A DNA stretch of 64,000 nt, taken from Nocardia veterana NBRC 100344 (lineage in GTDB: Bacteria > Actinomycetota > Actinomycetes > Mycobacteriales > Mycobacteriaceae). The notes below the pieces were generated by a model, which saw only the letters and a list, made by a program, of their open reading frames with translations, had not been told where the DNA came from and did not search any database. The stretch's first letter is position 1. Each line of letters begins with the position of its first letter. The position numbers and the translations under genes are program-made. The DNA is taken from contig NZ_BAGM01000134.1 in assembly GCF_000308855.1 (NCBI RefSeq), positions 1 to 64,000 on the forward strand. Reading direction: 5' to 3'. Positions 8,447 through 16,561 of the stretch are shown in pieces.

Positions 8447-9817
8447 TCATCGGGCCGGGACGAGTTCGCGGGCCACCCGCGACATGATCGGCCGACAGCC
8501 GCGCGGCCGGGCGCGGACGAAGGCGAAGAAGAAGAACACCAGCAGCAACGCCCGGCCCCACACCCCGAACTGCACGAGTTTCTCGTCCACATCCGCGGCC
8601 GTGCCGCTACCGAGGGCGTAGAAGTAGCGGAACACCCCGATCCCCAAGGCCAGATCGGCGAGGAGATAAGCGCCGACCGCGGACCACGGCACCTCGAGCA
8701 GGACGAAGAACGGCAGCACCCACAGCGTGTACTGCGGTGAATGGACCTTGTGGAACAGCAGGAATCCACACAGCATCGCACCGCTCACCCCCACCCACGG
8801 GTAGTAGCCGAATTCGGGAAACCGCTTCCAGCCCAACCAGATCGCCAGGGCGAAAGCCGCGATCACCAGCACCGGCGAAGCCGTCGAGACGACGTCCTGG
8901 AAGGCGGCCTCGCCGCCCGGCCCCGGCGCGAACATCGGCCGCAGACCCCAGTACCAGATCGAATTCGTGGTGATGTCGGCCTGACGCAACTGCTGGAAGG
9001 TGAACGAGGCCCGCCACCCCTCGTACCCGAACAGCGCGAACGGCAGATTGATCGCCACCACGGTGGCCACCGCCGCGCCCCCGACCGCGAGCGCGCCGCG
9101 CAGGTCGTAACCGCGACGGGGCCCGTCCGACCGAGAATCGTCGAGCACCGGCTCGCCGACAAAGACGTACACCATCAGCGGCAGCACGAAGATCCCCGGA
9201 TACAGCTTCAGGCAGAACCCGATGCCGAGCAGTACGGCGGCGACAATTCCTCTGGCGCGCAGGGAGTATCGCCTCGGGACCGTCATCGCGTAGACCGCGC
9301 CGACCGCCGCGCACACCACCGGGAGCTCCCAATTGTGGAAGGCGTAGAGCACCAGCGGCGGCCCCACCGACCACAGCAACGCCACCGCCCCCGACATCCG
9401 TCCGAGCATCCACGCGGTCATCAGCGCGAACGGCGCCAGCAGCAGCGCCGAATGCAGCAGGAATCCGGCATCGTCGTGTACACCGGCCGCGCCGAGCCAC
9501 ATCAGCAGCCCACTCAGGACCGGATATTCCACCGCGCCGCCGGTCAGGGTGCCGTCGGGAGTGATGCCCCCGCCGAGATACGGAAACAGATGATCGTTGA
9601 TGCCCCGGCCGAGCCACAGGAACTGAATATCGGAATAACAGACCTCGGCGTCCTTGATCCGATCGAACACCAAACTGCGCCCGTCGCCGTCGAACGGGGC
9701 GCCCGCACAGCGAGCCTTGTTGAGGTAGGCGAAGATCAGGGTCACCGCGCAGGCCAGCACCGCGACCACGGCCGCGACCCGGCCGGTGTCGCGGGTCCGG
9801 ACTACCGAATCGCCCAC
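8447..9817 (-). CDS. Second GT87-family (DUF2029) membrane mannosyltransferase
   Basis: A 456-residue polytopic membrane protein, starting with a single N-terminal helix followed by an extracytoplasmic loop with CYSDIQFLWLGRGIN and VEYPVLSGL, the same landmarks as the GT87 enzyme at 2671-4389 but with a shorter N-terminus. It presumably uses polyprenyl-phosphate-mannose. It ends eight bases after the convergent CGNR gene. The mycobacterial reference order has one such gene near rpsF, so this looks like a lineage-specific paralogue; its acceptor may differ. Confidence 0.83.
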   Translation of the reverse strand: MGDSVVRTRDTGRVAAVVAVLACAVTLIFAYLNKARCAGAPFDGDGRSLVFDRIKDAEVCYSDIQFLWLGRGINDHLFPYLGGGITPDGTLTGGAVEYPVLSGLLMWLGAAGVHDDAGFLLHSALLLAPFALMTAWMLGRMSGAVALLWSVGPPLVLYAFHNWELPVVCAAVGAVYAMTVPRRYSLRARGIVAAVLLGIGFCLKLYPGIFVLPLMVYVFVGEPVLDDSRSDGPRRGYDLRGALAVGGAAVATVVAINLPFALFGYEGWRASFTFQQLRQADITTNSIWYWGLRPMFAPGPGGEAAFQDVVSTASPVLVIAAFALAIWLGWKRFPEFGYYPWVGVSGAMLCGFLLFHKVHSPQYTLWVLPFFVLLEVPWSAVGAYLLADLALGIGVFRYFYALGSGTAADVDEKLVQFGVWGRALLLVFFFFAFVRARPRGCRPIMSRVARELVPAR

Positions 9818-10017
9818 GCGGCCACCTCCGCAGCCACGTCCTCGCCACCGCCGCGGTCGAGGCGATCGGCGGGTCGGTTCGACATGTCCACCACGATAGG
9901 TGGCCTACCCCGTACCCGCCGGTGTTCATCGGTAAGGAGACCCATTTCGCACCCGGCGACCCGGATTCGGGTCCGGACCGGCCGTTCATGTAGCCTTGTC
10001 GGGTTGCTGACGCAACG

Positions 10018-10073
10018 ACCCCTCCTGCCACGGAAAGTCCGTGGCCGTTCACAGTCCACAGGAGGTGATGGGT
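10018..10073 (+). promoter_or_regulatory. rpsF leader: hairpin that can hide the Shine-Dalgarno
   Basis: CCTCCTG (10021-10027) is perfectly complementary to CAGGAGG (10059-10065), the ribosome-binding site of rpsF. Between them lies a nested hairpin, CCACGGA (10028-10034) and TCCGTGG (10038-10044) with an AAG loop, and ACC (10018-10020) can pair with GGT (10071-10073). This geometry would sequester the start region. rpsF mRNA leaders bound by the S6:S18 complex are known in many bacteria; assigning this one to that class is inference. Confidence 0.5.
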
Positions 10074-10077
10074 TCCC

Positions 10078-10368
10078 GTGCGTCATTACGAAGTGATGGT
10101 CATCCTCGATCCGAACCTGGACGAGCGCACTGTCGGTCCGAACCTGGACAAGATGCTCAGTGTGGTCTCGCAGCAGGGCGGCAAGATCGACAAGGTCGAC
10201 CTCTGGGGCCGCCGCCGGCTGGCCTACGAAATCGAGAAGCGCGCCGAAGGCATCTACGCCGTCGTCGATCTGACCGCCGAACCGGCAACGGTCAGCGAGC
10301 TCGACCGTCAGCTCGGCCTGAACGAGTCGGTGTTGCGCACCAAGGTGCTGCGGCAGGACAAGAAGTAA
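10078..10368 (+). CDS. rpsF: 30S ribosomal protein bS6
   Basis: A 96-residue protein with a GTG start and a strong AGGAGGTGATG upstream. It begins MRHYEVMVILDPNLDE, the classic bS6 opening, followed by the GRRRLAYEIEKRAEGIY strand-helix unit and a C-terminal VLRTKVLRQDKK. It binds 16S rRNA together with bS18, encoded two genes downstream. First gene of the rpsF-ssb-rpsR-rplI operon and possibly regulated through the structured leader just upstream. Confidence 0.97.
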   Translation: MRHYEVMVILDPNLDERTVGPNLDKMLSVVSQQGGKIDKVDLWGRRRLAYEIEKRAEGIYAVVDLTAEPATVSELDRQLGLNESVLRTKVLRQDKK

Positions 10369-10465
10369 CCCCCTGGCAGACCTGTCGGAAGGCAAACCGC
10401 ACTTGTCGTTGCCTGGCCTTAGGCTCTAGCGCAACAAGCGAGTGCACCGGAGACCAGGAGGAACC

Positions 10466-11005
10466 ATGGCAGGCGACACCGTAATCACCGTCATCGGCAA
10501 TTTGACGGCAGATCCGGAACTTCGATTCACGCCCGCGGGCGCGGCGGTAGCCAATTTCACGGTGGCGTCGACACCTCGTGTGTTCGACCGCAACACCAAC
10601 GAGTGGAAAGACGGCGAAGCGCTGTTCCTGCGCTGCAACATCTGGCGTGAGGCCGCGGAGAACGTCGCCGAGAGCCTGACCCGAGGCGCTCGCGTAATCG
10701 TGAGCGGACGACTCAAGCAGCGCTCCTACGAAACCCGTGAGGGTGAGAAGCGCACGGTCGTCGAACTCGAGGTCGACGAGGTCGGTCCCTCCCTGCGCTA
10801 CGCGACCGCGAAGGTCAACAAGACCTCGCGCGGCGGTGGCGGCGGCGGTTTCGGTGGCAATTCCGGCGGCAGTGGTGGGGGCTTCGGCGGCTCCAACGGT
10901 GGCAGTCGCGGCGGGCAGGGTTCCGCCGGCGACGATCCGTGGGGCAGCGCTCCCGCGGCCGGCTCCTTCGGGGGCGGCCAGATGGACGACGAACCGCCGT
11001 TCTGA
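10466..11005 (+). CDS. ssb: Single-stranded DNA-binding protein
   Basis: A 179-residue SSB. The OB fold starts MAGDTVITVIGNLTADPELR and contains the DNA-contacting FLRCNIWREAAENVAES and VIVSGRLKQRSYE elements. Residues ~118-165 form a Gly/Ser-rich linker, and the protein ends in the acidic tip MDDEPPF that docks replication and repair partners. ATG 10466 follows CCAGGAGGAACC. It sits between rpsF and rpsR, the conserved order. The Gly-rich stretch is low-complexity and the likeliest place for length variation between strains. Confidence 0.97.
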   Translation: MAGDTVITVIGNLTADPELRFTPAGAAVANFTVASTPRVFDRNTNEWKDGEALFLRCNIWREAAENVAESLTRGARVIVSGRLKQRSYETREGEKRTVVELEVDEVGPSLRYATAKVNKTSRGGGGGGFGGNSGGSGGGFGGSNGGSRGGQGSAGDDPWGSAPAAGSFGGGQMDDEPPF

Positions 11006-11063
11006 ACGGCTCACATATCGGGGCCCGCGTTCGCGGCTCCCAGGCAAGACGGAGTGAAGACCC

Positions 11064-11309
11064 ATGGCCAAAGCACCGGCACGCGAAAAGGTGCTGAAGA
11101 AGAAGGCTTGCGCTTTCTGCAAGGAAGGCAAGGAAGCCGTCATCGATTACAAGGACACGGCGTTGCTGCGCAAGTTCGTCAGCGACCGCGGCAAGATCCG
11201 CGCCCGCCGCGTCACCGGAAACTGCGTGCAGCATCAGCGGGACATCGCCGTCGCGGTGAAGAACTCTCGCGAGGTCGCGCTGCTGCCGTACGTGTCCACG
11301 GCTCGCTGA
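11064..11309 (+). CDS. rpsR: 30S ribosomal protein bS18, zinc-binding form
   Basis: An 81-residue bS18. The sequence CAFCKEGKEAVIDYKD and GNCVQHQRDIAVAVKNSRE keeps the cysteine residues of the zinc-binding (C+) paralogue, unlike the Cys-free paralogue that actinomycetes express under zinc starvation. It forms the platform heterodimer with bS6. ATG 11064 lies 58 bases after ssb and 16 bases before rplI, within one operon. Confidence 0.96.
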   Translation: MAKAPAREKVLKKKACAFCKEGKEAVIDYKDTALLRKFVSDRGKIRARRVTGNCVQHQRDIAVAVKNSREVALLPYVSTAR

Positions 11310-11325
11310 GAACGGGAGGCAGACG

Positions 11326-11781
11326 ATGAAGCTGATTCTGACTGCTGATGTGGACAACCTCGGTGCGCCCGGCGACACCGTGGAAGTCAAGGACGGTTAC
11401 GGCCGCAACTACCTGCTGCCGCGCGGCCTGGCGATCGTCGCCACCAAGGGTGCGCAGAAGCAGGTCGAGGGCATTCGCCGGGCGCAGGACGCTCGCCGGG
11501 TGCGCGATCTGGACCACGCCAAGGAACTGAAGGCCGCCATCGAGGGCCTGGAGTCAGTGTCGCTGTCGGTGAAGACCGCGGGCACCGGTAAGCTGTTCGG
11601 CTCGGTCACCCCCGCCGATGTCGCCGGTGCGGTGAAGGCCGCCGGCGGTCCGGTGCTGGACAAGCGCAGCATCGAGCTGCCGAAGGCGCACATCAAGAGC
11701 ACCGGCAAGCACAACGTCACGGTGCACCTGCACCCGGATGTGGTTGCCAAGTTCGACCTGCAGGTTGCCGCCGCCGAGTAA
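11326..11781 (+). CDS. rplI: 50S ribosomal protein bL9
   Basis: A 151-residue bL9 with the usual two lobes. The N-terminal rRNA-binding lobe begins MKLILTADVDNLGAPGDTVE and contains GYGRNYLLPRGLAI; a long charged connecting helix (residues ~45-75) leads to a C-terminal lobe ending VHLHPDVVAKFDLQV. GGGAGG precedes the ATG. Last gene of the ribosomal operon; a strong hairpin follows 78 bases after the stop. Confidence 0.97.
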   Translation: MKLILTADVDNLGAPGDTVEVKDGYGRNYLLPRGLAIVATKGAQKQVEGIRRAQDARRVRDLDHAKELKAAIEGLESVSLSVKTAGTGKLFGSVTPADVAGAVKAAGGPVLDKRSIELPKAHIKSTGKHNVTVHLHPDVVAKFDLQVAAAE

Positions 11782-11859
11782 TTCCGGCGACCGTTGCCCG
11801 AACCGGCATCGCGCCTTTCCGGCCGGTACGTGTTCGCGTGCAATGAATCACAAGGTTTC

Positions 11860-11898
11860 CGAAGACCATCCCCGTAGGTTCTGCGGGGATGGTCTTCG
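11860..11898 (+). terminator. Hairpin terminator after rplI
   Basis: A perfect 15-bp stem: CGAAGACCATCCCCG (11860-11874) pairs with CGGGGATGGTCTTCG (11884-11898) around a 9-base loop. There is no T-run, as is usual for actinobacterial terminators. Position and strength suit termination of the rpsF operon. Confidence 0.8.
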
Positions 11899-12571
11899 CC
11901 TGCGCGTGCGTCGGCTGCGGGTGATACCGACACGCGACTCTCGTCGTATTTCGGACCGCGATCGGATCGCACCGGCTAGAGTTGCGAAAGATTTGCTCGA
12001 CATCGGCGACGGGCGCGGCTTCTCGCGACCGAATCTCTTGATGCGCTTTCTACCCAGCTCCTGGGGATTTGTGGACAAGTCGACAAACCGACCACTATTG
12101 ATGTGATGTGCGCCATAGCGCGCGAGAGCAGTGTTAACCCAACACGCCCGGCTGTTCATCTCGAATGACACGCCGAGGAGATTTCGATCCACATGTGAGC
12201 AATCGAAAAAAGTGGGTTTCACCTGGCCATAGCCGTTGTGCATTCCTATTTATCCCCAAGGAATGCACAGGGCCTACACAACAGCCGGTGAACTGTACCC
12301 AGTTTATCCACAGCTGTCTCCACAGCTCGGTTTGGTGATCCCCAGTTCGGTCGCTTAGGTTCATCCCGGCGCCCTCACCGAGCGTCCGTAGTGCCGGGAT
12401 TCCAGCTGCTGGGAACCGTTAGCTGCGGGTGGATTCGCCTTCCGTGACGACCGCCGCATGCCGCGCTGTGACGCATCCCAACGTGTCGGTGCCCGGGCGT
12501 ACAACAGGTCATCAATAGGGTCGAAGCCGGATGATGAGGCCGGGTGCGATGAGAGAGGACGGTCGAGTCGA
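11899..12571. other. Gene-free region before dnaB with DnaA-box-like sites
   Basis: I see no convincing gene here. The stretch is less GC-rich than its surroundings. It holds TGTGGACAA (12070-12078, the mycobacterial-type box TTGTCCACA on the minus strand), TTATCCCCA (12250-12258) and the perfect box TTATCCACA (12304-12312). The middle box lies in the loop of a 10-bp inverted repeat, TGTGCATTCC (12237-12246)/GGAATGCACA (12260-12269). dnaA and dnaN are absent, so this is not oriC; a role in dnaB expression or DnaA titration is possible. Confidence 0.5.
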
Positions 12572-15202
12572 GTGGCAGTCGTCGACGATCGCGGGCACTC
12601 GGACTACAACGACCAGCCCGGTGAGGATTTCGGTCGGCAGCCGCCGCACGATATGGCGGCCGAACAGTCGGTCCTCGGGGGCATGCTGCTCAGCAAGGAC
12701 GCCATTGCCGACGTCGTCGAGGTCATCCGCCCCGGCGATTTCTACCGCCCCGCCCACCAGGCCGTCTACGACGCCATCCTCGACCTCTACGGCCGGGGCG
12801 AACCCGCCGACCCTGTCACCGTGGCCGCCACGCTGGACCGGCGCGGTGAACTGAAACGCATCGGTGGCGCCCCCTACCTGGTCACCCTGACCCAAACGGT
12901 ACCGACCGCGGCCAACGCGTCCTACTACGCCGAAATCGTCGCGGAGAAGGCGATTCTGCGCCGCCTGGTCGAGGCCGGCACCCGCATCGTGCAATTCGGC
13001 TACGCCGGCGCCGACGGCCAGGACGTCGCCGAGGTGGTCGACCGCGCCCAGGCCGAGATCTACGAGGTGACCGAGCGCCGGTCCAGTGAGGACTTCCTTC
13101 CCCTGGAAGAGCTGCTGCAGCCCACGATGGACGAAATCGACTCCATCGCCAGCCGCGGCGGTATCTCCCTCGGCGTCCCCACCGGCTTCACCGAACTCGA
13201 CGAGGTCACCAACGGTCTGCATCCGGGCCAGATGATCATCGTCGCGGCGCGACCCGGCGTGGGTAAGGCGCTCGCGCTGGATACTCCGCTGCCTACGCCC
13301 GACGGCTGGACGACCATGGGCGAGGTGGCGGTCGGAGACGAACTGCTCGACGCACACGGACGGCCGACACGTGTCGTAGCCGCCACCGAGACGATGCACG
13401 AACGTCCTTGCTACGAGGTGGAATTCTCCGACGGCACGGTGATCGTCGCGGACGCGGAACATCAGTGGCTCACCGAAACACGCGCCTCACGGCGCTCCGC
13501 ACAGCAAGCCGCGGCCGGCCGCAACCGGTATCGGAATCAGCGGACGTTCGCCGAGGTTCGGACCACCGCCGATATCGCCGGAACACTGCGCTGCGCGACC
13601 GCGGACGCGCGGCTCAATCACTCGGTCACCAACGCCGCGCCCCTTCAGCTGCCGGAACGTGACCTGTTGGTTCCGCCCTACACCCTGGGTGCCTGGCTGG
13701 GCAACGGCGCCGCCGCCTCCGCCCAACTGACAACTGCCGAGCCGGAAATCGTGCTGCGCATCGAGAACGAGGGGTTGCTCGCGGTGCCGTCGGCGAGTGC
13801 CGTGCTGCGCTACTCCCTGCGCCTGCCCGAACCCGATCCCATTTCTCCTCGCAACTGCGCCGTGTGCGGCACCGAGTTCGTGCCGTTCACCTCCGAGGTG
13901 AAGACCTGCGGCCGATCCTGCGGTGGTAAGTCGCGATTCGTGTCCTCCCGCTCGCCCCGGCCGACTTGCCCGCAGTGCGGCCGGCCTTCCACCGGTCTGC
14001 GGATGTGCCAGGGCTGCCGTAATGCCACGGGCACGGTGCAAGCACGGTTACGCACCATCGGTGTCCTGGGGAACAAGCACATACCCACCGCCTATCTCCG
14101 CGCTTCCGAAGCACAGCGGCGCGCGCTGCTGGCCGGTCTGCTCGACACCGACGGTACTGTGACCCACGGCGGTTCGGTGCAATTCACAGTGACGAACGAA
14201 CGATTGGTCTCCGATGTCGAAGAACTGATCGTCAGCCTCGGATACCGATGCCACCGATCGGCCGAGCGCGTGCGCGGACGCACCGCGGACAGTTCCGTGG
14301 CGTACACGCTCACGTTCGCGACCGACGACGAGGTGTTCGGCCTGAGCCGAAAGAATCTGCTGCACAAGCAGCGTCGGCGCGCGACCGGGACCGCGCGGTC
14401 GAACTCACGGTTCATCGTCGACGTCCGTCCGATCCCCAGTGTTCCGGTCCGCTGCGTCGAGGTCGACAACTCCGAACACCTCTACCTGGCCGGGCGCTCG
14501 ATGATCCCCACGCACAACTCCACCCTGGGAATGGATTTCATGCGGAGTTGCTCGATCAAGCACGGCTTGGCGAGCGTCATTTTCTCCCTGGAAATGAGTA
14601 AGACCGAGATCGTCATGCGCCTGCTGTCGGCGGAGGCGAAGATCAAGCTCGGCGATATGCGCGCGGGGCGCATGAGCGACGACGACTGGACCCGACTCGC
14701 GCGGCGGATGAGCGAGATCAGTGAGGCGCCGCTGTTCGTCGACGATTCGCCGAACCTCACGATGATGGAGATCCGGGCGAAGGCGCGGCGGCTCAAGCAA
14801 CGCCACGACCTGCGGCTCGTGGTGGTCGACTATCTGCAGCTGATGACCTCCGGTAAGAAGGTCGAATCCCGTCAGCAGGAAGTGTCGGAATTCTCCCGAA
14901 GCCTGAAACTGCTGGCAAAGGAATTGGAAGTCCCGGTGGTCGCGATCAGTCAGCTGAACCGTGGCCCCGAACAGCGAACCGATAAGCGCCCCATGGTGTC
15001 CGACCTCCGCGAGTCCGGCTCCCTGGAACAGGACGCCGACATGGTCATCCTGCTGCACCGCCCCGACGCCTTCGAACGCGACGACCCGCGCGGCGGCGAG
15101 GCCGACCTGATCCTCGGCAAACACCGAAACGGCCCCACGGCGACCATTACCGTCGCCCACCAACTCCACCTGAGCCGTTTCGTGGACATGGCTCGCGGGT
15201 AG
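12572..15202 (+). CDS. dnaB: Replicative DNA helicase DnaB, intein-containing precursor
   Basis: The precursor is 876 residues. Removing the 417-residue intein leaves a 459-residue DnaB of normal length: an N-terminal primase-binding domain (PHDMAAEQSVLGGMLLS), linker, then a RecA-like ATPase domain. The ATPase carries Walker A split as ARPGVGK / STLGMDF, the Walker B region LRLVVVDYLQLM and QLNRGPEQRTDKRP. GTG 12572 is preferred because the next residues (AVVDDRGHSDYNDQPGEDF) resemble DnaB N-termini and GAGAGGAC precedes it by about 11 bases; an ATG at 12458 would add 38 unlikely residues. The unspliced precursor cannot form a P-loop, so splicing is needed for helicase activity. Confidence 0.95.
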   Translation: MAVVDDRGHSDYNDQPGEDFGRQPPHDMAAEQSVLGGMLLSKDAIADVVEVIRPGDFYRPAHQAVYDAILDLYGRGEPADPVTVAATLDRRGELKRIGGAPYLVTLTQTVPTAANASYYAEIVAEKAILRRLVEAGTRIVQFGYAGADGQDVAEVVDRAQAEIYEVTERRSSEDFLPLEELLQPTMDEIDSIASRGGISLGVPTGFTELDEVTNGLHPGQMIIVAARPGVGKALALDTPLPTPDGWTTMGEVAVGDELLDAHGRPTRVVAATETMHERPCYEVEFSDGTVIVADAEHQWLTETRASRRSAQQAAAGRNRYRNQRTFAEVRTTADIAGTLRCATADARLNHSVTNAAPLQLPERDLLVPPYTLGAWLGNGAAASAQLTTAEPEIVLRIENEGLLAVPSASAVLRYSLRLPEPDPISPRNCAVCGTEFVPFTSEVKTCGRSCGGKSRFVSSRSPRPTCPQCGRPSTGLRMCQGCRNATGTVQARLRTIGVLGNKHIPTAYLRASEAQRRALLAGLLDTDGTVTHGGSVQFTVTNERLVSDVEELIVSLGYRCHRSAERVRGRTADSSVAYTLTFATDDEVFGLSRKNLLHKQRRRATGTARSNSRFIVDVRPIPSVPVRCVEVDNSEHLYLAGRSMIPTHNSTLGMDFMRSCSIKHGLASVIFSLEMSKTEIVMRLLSAEAKIKLGDMRAGRMSDDDWTRLARRMSEISEAPLFVDDSPNLTMMEIRAKARRLKQRHDLRLVVVDYLQLMTSGKKVESRQQEVSEFSRSLKLLAKELEVPVVAISQLNRGPEQRTDKRPMVSDLRESGSLEQDADMVILLHRPDAFERDDPRGGEADLILGKHRNGPTATITVAHQLHLSRFVDMARG
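13268..14518 (+). other. Class 3-type intein with LAGLIDADG endonuclease domain and two zinc fingers, inside DnaB
   Basis: A 417-residue in-frame insertion between Lys of GVGK and Ser of STLG. It starts with Ala (ALALDTPLPTP) instead of Cys/Ser, and shows the WCT set of class 3 inteins: W67 in block B (AEHQWLT), C396 in block F (VPVRCVEVDN) and T415 in block G (IPTHN, N417 last), with Ser at +1. C396 would be the branching nucleophile. The endonuclease domain has LGAWLGNGAA (catalytic Asp position replaced by N146) and LLAGLLDTDG (D293, D295). Between them are two four-Cys clusters: C197, C200, C214, C218 and C234, C237, C247, C250. Splicing is probably intact, homing cleavage probably lost. 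Confidence 0.9.
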
Positions 15203-15217
15203 CGGACTCGGGGACGA

Positions 15218-15898
15218 TTACCACCTGTACAAGACGGGTCCGACGAGCATCGCACGATCGAGGATTTCCGGGACGAACCGCACTCCGGTGAGCTTCGCGG
15301 CCAAGGCGAAAGCTCTCGGCACGGCCGCGAAGTAGTCGGTCTCCCAAGCACTGTCGTCCCAGTCGTACTCGTCGTCGCGATCATGCTCGTCGTCGCCCCT
15401 GTCCAGCGTCATGCCGAGCTCCCGCATGAAGCCATTGAGCCGGTCGGGTTCGGAGCCGTGTCGAAGGTGGGGGCACGTCAGGTTGTAGCCCGTGACGATC
15501 GTGCCGTCGATCGCGTACGCGAGGCTGTCATCGGCGTAGTCGTGCCGAGTGATGCCCAATACCTCACAATCACGCGACAATTCGGCCAGGACATCGGGGA
15601 GCGTGGCCATCCACCCGAACAGCTCGATGGCTACGCTCCACTCACCGAGCTGCACGACACCCACGTGGCCTCCCCCGGATCCGCCGCCGTTTTCGAAGCA
15701 GAACTTGCTGACCCGCTCTCCGAGCTCATCGAAGCCCGCTTCCTGGCCCTGGTCCTCGCCGCGGCTGAAGCGGCGCACCACCTCCGCGGGGTCGAGCCCG
15801 CGGAAGAAACTTACGGTGAAGATCTCGCCCAGCCGGCGGTCATCGCCGTTGCGAGCGTGCAGCCACTGAAATGGGGCCAACGGGTCGGCAGTCGTCAT
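15218..15898 (-). CDS. DUF6461-like protein of unknown function
   Basis: A 226-residue soluble protein. It opens with a W-containing segment followed by FTVSFFRGLDPAEVVRRF and later has GEWSVAIELFGWMATLPDVL, the pattern I associate with the actinobacterial DUF6461 family. Residues ~170-195 form a strikingly acidic run rich in Asp/Glu/Arg. No catalytic motif or membrane segment is visible. ATG 15898 is taken as the start, but in-frame ATGs at 15910 and 15922 are possible and none has a clear ribosome-binding site. It is convergent with dnaB, with 15 bases between stops. Confidence 0.65.
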   Translation of the reverse strand: MTTADPLAPFQWLHARNGDDRRLGEIFTVSFFRGLDPAEVVRRFSRGEDQGQEAGFDELGERVSKFCFENGGGSGGGHVGVVQLGEWSVAIELFGWMATLPDVLAELSRDCEVLGITRHDYADDSLAYAIDGTIVTGYNLTCPHLRHGSEPDRLNGFMRELGMTLDRGDDEHDRDDEYDWDDSAWETDYFAAVPRAFALAAKLTGVRFVPEILDRAMLVGPVLYRW

Positions 15899-16031
15899 AC
15901 CGTGCATGATGGCAGGCGTCACCGACAGTCAGCGGCCTCGTTTCTTCCTTCGCCAGAAGACAATTCGAGGACCCGGCCCCGGCTGCCGGAGCAGCCGAGG
16001 CGGGCGTTCCGAGTCCTGCCGGGGCGCTGTT

Positions 16032-16427
16032 TCACATGTCCTTGTGGCAGACCGCTTCGAGCATGACGCCGTCGTATCCGGTCCAGAAGGTGGCGTAATA
16101 GGGCGGCGGATACTGGGGAAATTCTCTCGGCGCGTGGATGATTTCATCGCCACGCGAGGATGCCCAGGTATACACCTTGTCGACGTCGGCGCGGGTGCGC
16201 ACCATGAACGCCAGGTGTTGCAGCCCGGCACCCTCGGGCCGGTAACCGGGCTCGGATGCCGGATAGAAGAACACGTACGTTCCGATCTTCCCGCCTGCTG
16301 GCCGGTATGCGAACTGCGCATCGTCGGCCACTAAGGGCTCATACTCGAGCAGTGGCATGATCTCGTCGTAGTACGCACGGGCCGCACTGAGATCGGAAAC
16401 GTTGACGCCGATGTGTCCGAGGGGCAT
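16032..16427 (-). CDS. VOC (glyoxalase/bleomycin-resistance fold) family protein
   Basis: A 131-residue single VOC domain. It begins LGHIGVNVSDLSAARAYYDE, with a metal-ligand-type His in HIGVNV; later LQHLAFMV gives the second His and GVMLEAVCHKD the closing Glu. Such proteins bind a metal in a paired beta-alpha-beta-beta-beta fold and act in dioxygenase, isomerase or drug-sequestering reactions. The three metal-ligand positions look intact, which favours an enzyme. Start ATG 16427; it appears to stand alone. Confidence 0.85.
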   Translation of the reverse strand: MPLGHIGVNVSDLSAARAYYDEIMPLLEYEPLVADDAQFAYRPAGGKIGTYVFFYPASEPGYRPEGAGLQHLAFMVRTRADVDKVYTWASSRGDEIIHAPREFPQYPPPYYATFWTGYDGVMLEAVCHKDM

Positions 16428-16561
16428 CTCCGGAATCTACCGATCAGCTGTTTTTCAGCCAAGAAGCCGCCCGAAAGCCGTTGCGCGACATCCGTTATCG
16501 AGCCACCGCCCGGTGGAGGCCGATTCGCCCGGCCCGACACCGGTTCCGCAGCGACAAGAGG

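Noticed and set aside
10843..10925. GGT/GGC-rich tract in ssb as a microsatellite
   Set aside because: It encodes the usual flexible Gly-rich SSB linker and is not a regular repeat.
11848..12243. 131-codon minus-strand frame between rplI and dnaB
   Set aside because: It runs through the rplI terminator, is very Arg/Ser-rich and has no ribosome site or homologous feature I recognise.
12070..12312. Possible chromosomal origin because of the DnaA boxes
   Set aside because: dnaA, dnaN, gyrB and rpmH are absent, boxes are few, and in related genomes oriC lies some tens of kilobases away from dnaB.
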